Assembly (NCBI RefSeq): GCF_021654775.1
Contig: NZ_AP025343.1
Coordinates: forward strand, 620,001-684,000
DNA: 64,000 bases
Source: Paenibacillus azoreducens
GTDB taxonomy: Bacteria; Bacillota; Bacilli; Paenibacillales; Paenibacillaceae
Direction: 5' to 3'
Shown: positions 62,912-64,000 of the stretch, in pieces
Position numbering within the stretch: position 1 is the first letter of the stretch
Layout: each line of letters starts with the position of its first letter
Program-made: the position numbers and the translations under genes
Notes under the pieces: model-generated
The model's input: the letters and a program-made list of their open reading frames with translations, nothing else
Told to the model about the DNA's origin: nothing
The model's database searches: none

Positions 62912-63496
62912 TTAGGTTTGATCCGGCTTCTTCAGGTAAGTCTTAACGGCTGGCGGCTCATAGGCGGCAAATTGATCGAGCAAACGGCCGGGATCGGTAT
63001 CGACTAGGGCCATGGTGAGATATTTTTCATGCAGGAACTGCTCGCGGGCCATATGCTGGAAAAATGCCAGCAGAGGATCATAATAGCCGTTGATATTCAG
63101 AAAACCGAGCGGCTTGCGGTGCAGGCCAAGCTGGGCCCAGGTATAGATTTCAAAAAATTCCTCCATCGTGCCCGGTCCGCCGGGCAGGACCATGAAACCT
63201 TCGGCCAGTTCGGCCATTTTGGCCTTCCGTTCATGCATGGAGTCGACAATAAACAGTTCGGTCAAATGCTTATGGGATATTTCCTTTTTGTCCAAAAAGC
63301 CGGGCATCACCCCGATAACCTTCCCGCCTTCCGCCAGAACGGCATCCGCCACGGCACCCATAATGCCGACGCTGGAGCCTCCGTACACCAACGTGATTCC
63401 GCGATGCGCCAGCTCCTTGCCGAGCAGTTTCGCCTTATCCGCATAAACTTCCGAGGCCCCCATGCTCGACCCGCAAAATACAGCTACCGATTTCAA
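62912..63496 (-). CDS. LOG-family nucleotide phosphoribohydrolase (TIGR00730)
   Basis: 194 residues. 'VAVFCGSSMGASEVYADKAKLLGKELAHRGITLVYGGSSVGIMG' (4-48), 'MHERKAKM' (88-95) and the catalytic 'PGGPGTMEEFFE' (105-116) are the LOG hallmarks. Members cleave cytokinin riboside or other nucleoside 5'-monophosphates to base and ribose 5-phosphate. The TTG at 63496 lies seven bases after GGAGGAGGAG, which decides the start; an upstream in-frame ATG at 63520 has no ribosome site. The bacterial substrate is uncertain. Confidence 0.92.
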   Translation of the reverse strand: MKSVAVFCGSSMGASEVYADKAKLLGKELAHRGITLVYGGSSVGIMGAVADAVLAEGGKVIGVMPGFLDKKEISHKHLTELFIVDSMHERKAKMAELAEGFMVLPGGPGTMEEFFEIYTWAQLGLHRKPLGFLNINGYYDPLLAFFQHMAREQFLHEKYLTMALVDTDPGRLLDQFAAYEPPAVKTYLKKPDQT

Positions 63497-63555
63497 TCGA
63501 ATCTCCTCCTCCAGATGCATGTTTCATTTTGTCTGTACATTTTTTTGTTGGATCT

Positions 63556-63843
63556 TTACATAAGCCAGTTGTTGTCCTCATTCGCTTCAAGGAGCTCCTT
63601 TAGTCCATAAGAGGCATAATCCCCGTCTTGATTGAAGGGATCGCTTTCCATGATCGCTGTCGCTTCGCCGAAATGATCGCAGATCAAAATTCGGATCGCC
63701 TGACTGCTGTCCCGGAAGGTCCGCACAACTGCAGCTTGCCTTTCAGCCTGAAATTTTCGCAGTTGATCGACGTGGCGCCGCAATAAATGTTCGGAAAGTT
63801 CCCCTGTTCTTTTCTCTTTCAGGATTGCCACAAATTTCTTCAT
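63556..63843 (-). CDS. YciI-like (YCII-related) protein
   Basis: 95 residues, ferredoxin-like fold of the YciI group: 'FVAILKEKRTGELSEHLLRRHVDQLRKFQAERQ' is followed by 'AIRILICDHFGEATAIMESDPFNQDGDYASYGLKELLEANEDN', where the E-x-DPF motif is typical. Members form dimers with a small cavity and unknown substrates. ATG 63843 follows GGGAGGAATTC; a longer frame to 63957 lacks a ribosome site. It is upstream of the LOG gene on the same strand with a 59-base gap, so the two may be cotranscribed. Confidence 0.7.
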   Translation of the reverse strand: MKKFVAILKEKRTGELSEHLLRRHVDQLRKFQAERQAAVVRTFRDSSQAIRILICDHFGEATAIMESDPFNQDGDYASYGLKELLEANEDNNWLM

Positions 63844-64000
63844 GAATTCCTCCCTGGTTCGGGTAAATGAGGAACTAACGTTCTTGTTTTCATTATAATG
63901 TTTGCAGCAGCGAATAGAAAGAACTTGAAAATTTGAGTTATCATTGCTGAAAAACAAATAAACCCTTATTGTAAGAATATGGACAGAATTTTTTCGTCAG

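Overview
The window reads as a low-to-mid GC Gram-positive chromosome, most likely Paenibacillus or a close relative. The evidence is strong AGGAGG ribosome sites with frequent TTG/GTG starts, YesM/YesN-type two-component genes, Lpl-type sugar permeases, split glycine decarboxylase genes, DUF1641-ndh, CcdC and several ECF sigma/DUF4179 pairs. No rRNA or tRNA gene was found.

Layout. 1-26200 is carbohydrate acquisition. It begins with a cut-off ABC permease pair, a scrambled carbohydrate-binding-module remnant and a GH76 enzyme. Next come a divergent LacI regulator and its likely target operon (two permeases, a binding lipoprotein, a GH30 hydrolase) with palindromic operators. A TetR/ABC-2 permease pair and a MerR-TipAS regulator follow. 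The last operon encodes a YesM-like kinase, binding lipoprotein, two permeases, YesN-like regulator, GH2 beta-galactosidase, an SDR dehydrogenase and a divergent gcvPA/gcvPB-like pair. An IS110-family element lies at about 26281-27790, followed by a 1.6 kb gene-poor stretch of repeats.

29440-40120 holds a DMT transporter, a VOC protein, a PQQ-type beta-propeller, a five-gene cluster resembling E. coli yjfL/yjfM/yjfC, a Nudix hydrolase, an acetyltransferase, an NTF2-like protein and an amidase. 40700-44228 is a tandem duplication of an ECF sigma/anti-sigma pair; the second copy has decayed and its ORF is now a sigma/anti-sigma fusion. 44200-49950 has redox genes (ldh, ferredoxin, DUF1641-ndh, ccdC), with Rex-like boxes near ldh and ndh, and a metallo-beta-lactamase-fold/TetR operon. 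50580-62200 has two more sigma/anti-sigma pairs, a PocR-AraC regulator divergent from glycerol dehydrogenase and a one-chain dihydroxyacetone kinase, an RlmA-type methyltransferase and an Rrf2 regulator. The window ends with a LOG-family and a YciI-like gene.

The most unusual feature is the intergenic DNA. Three sequence families (TAACGGACAC, TAACGAAAC, TGCAAAAGTGCA) share one plan of about 175-185 bp: two direct units followed by two inverted units. Other gaps hold a CCCCGCAAAG/CTTTGTGGGG element, a nine-unit AAGGAG array, a 28 bp tandem array and a possible MITE. The hybrid sigma/anti-sigma ORF, the inverted binding module and the orphan P-protein pair are the main gene-level oddities.
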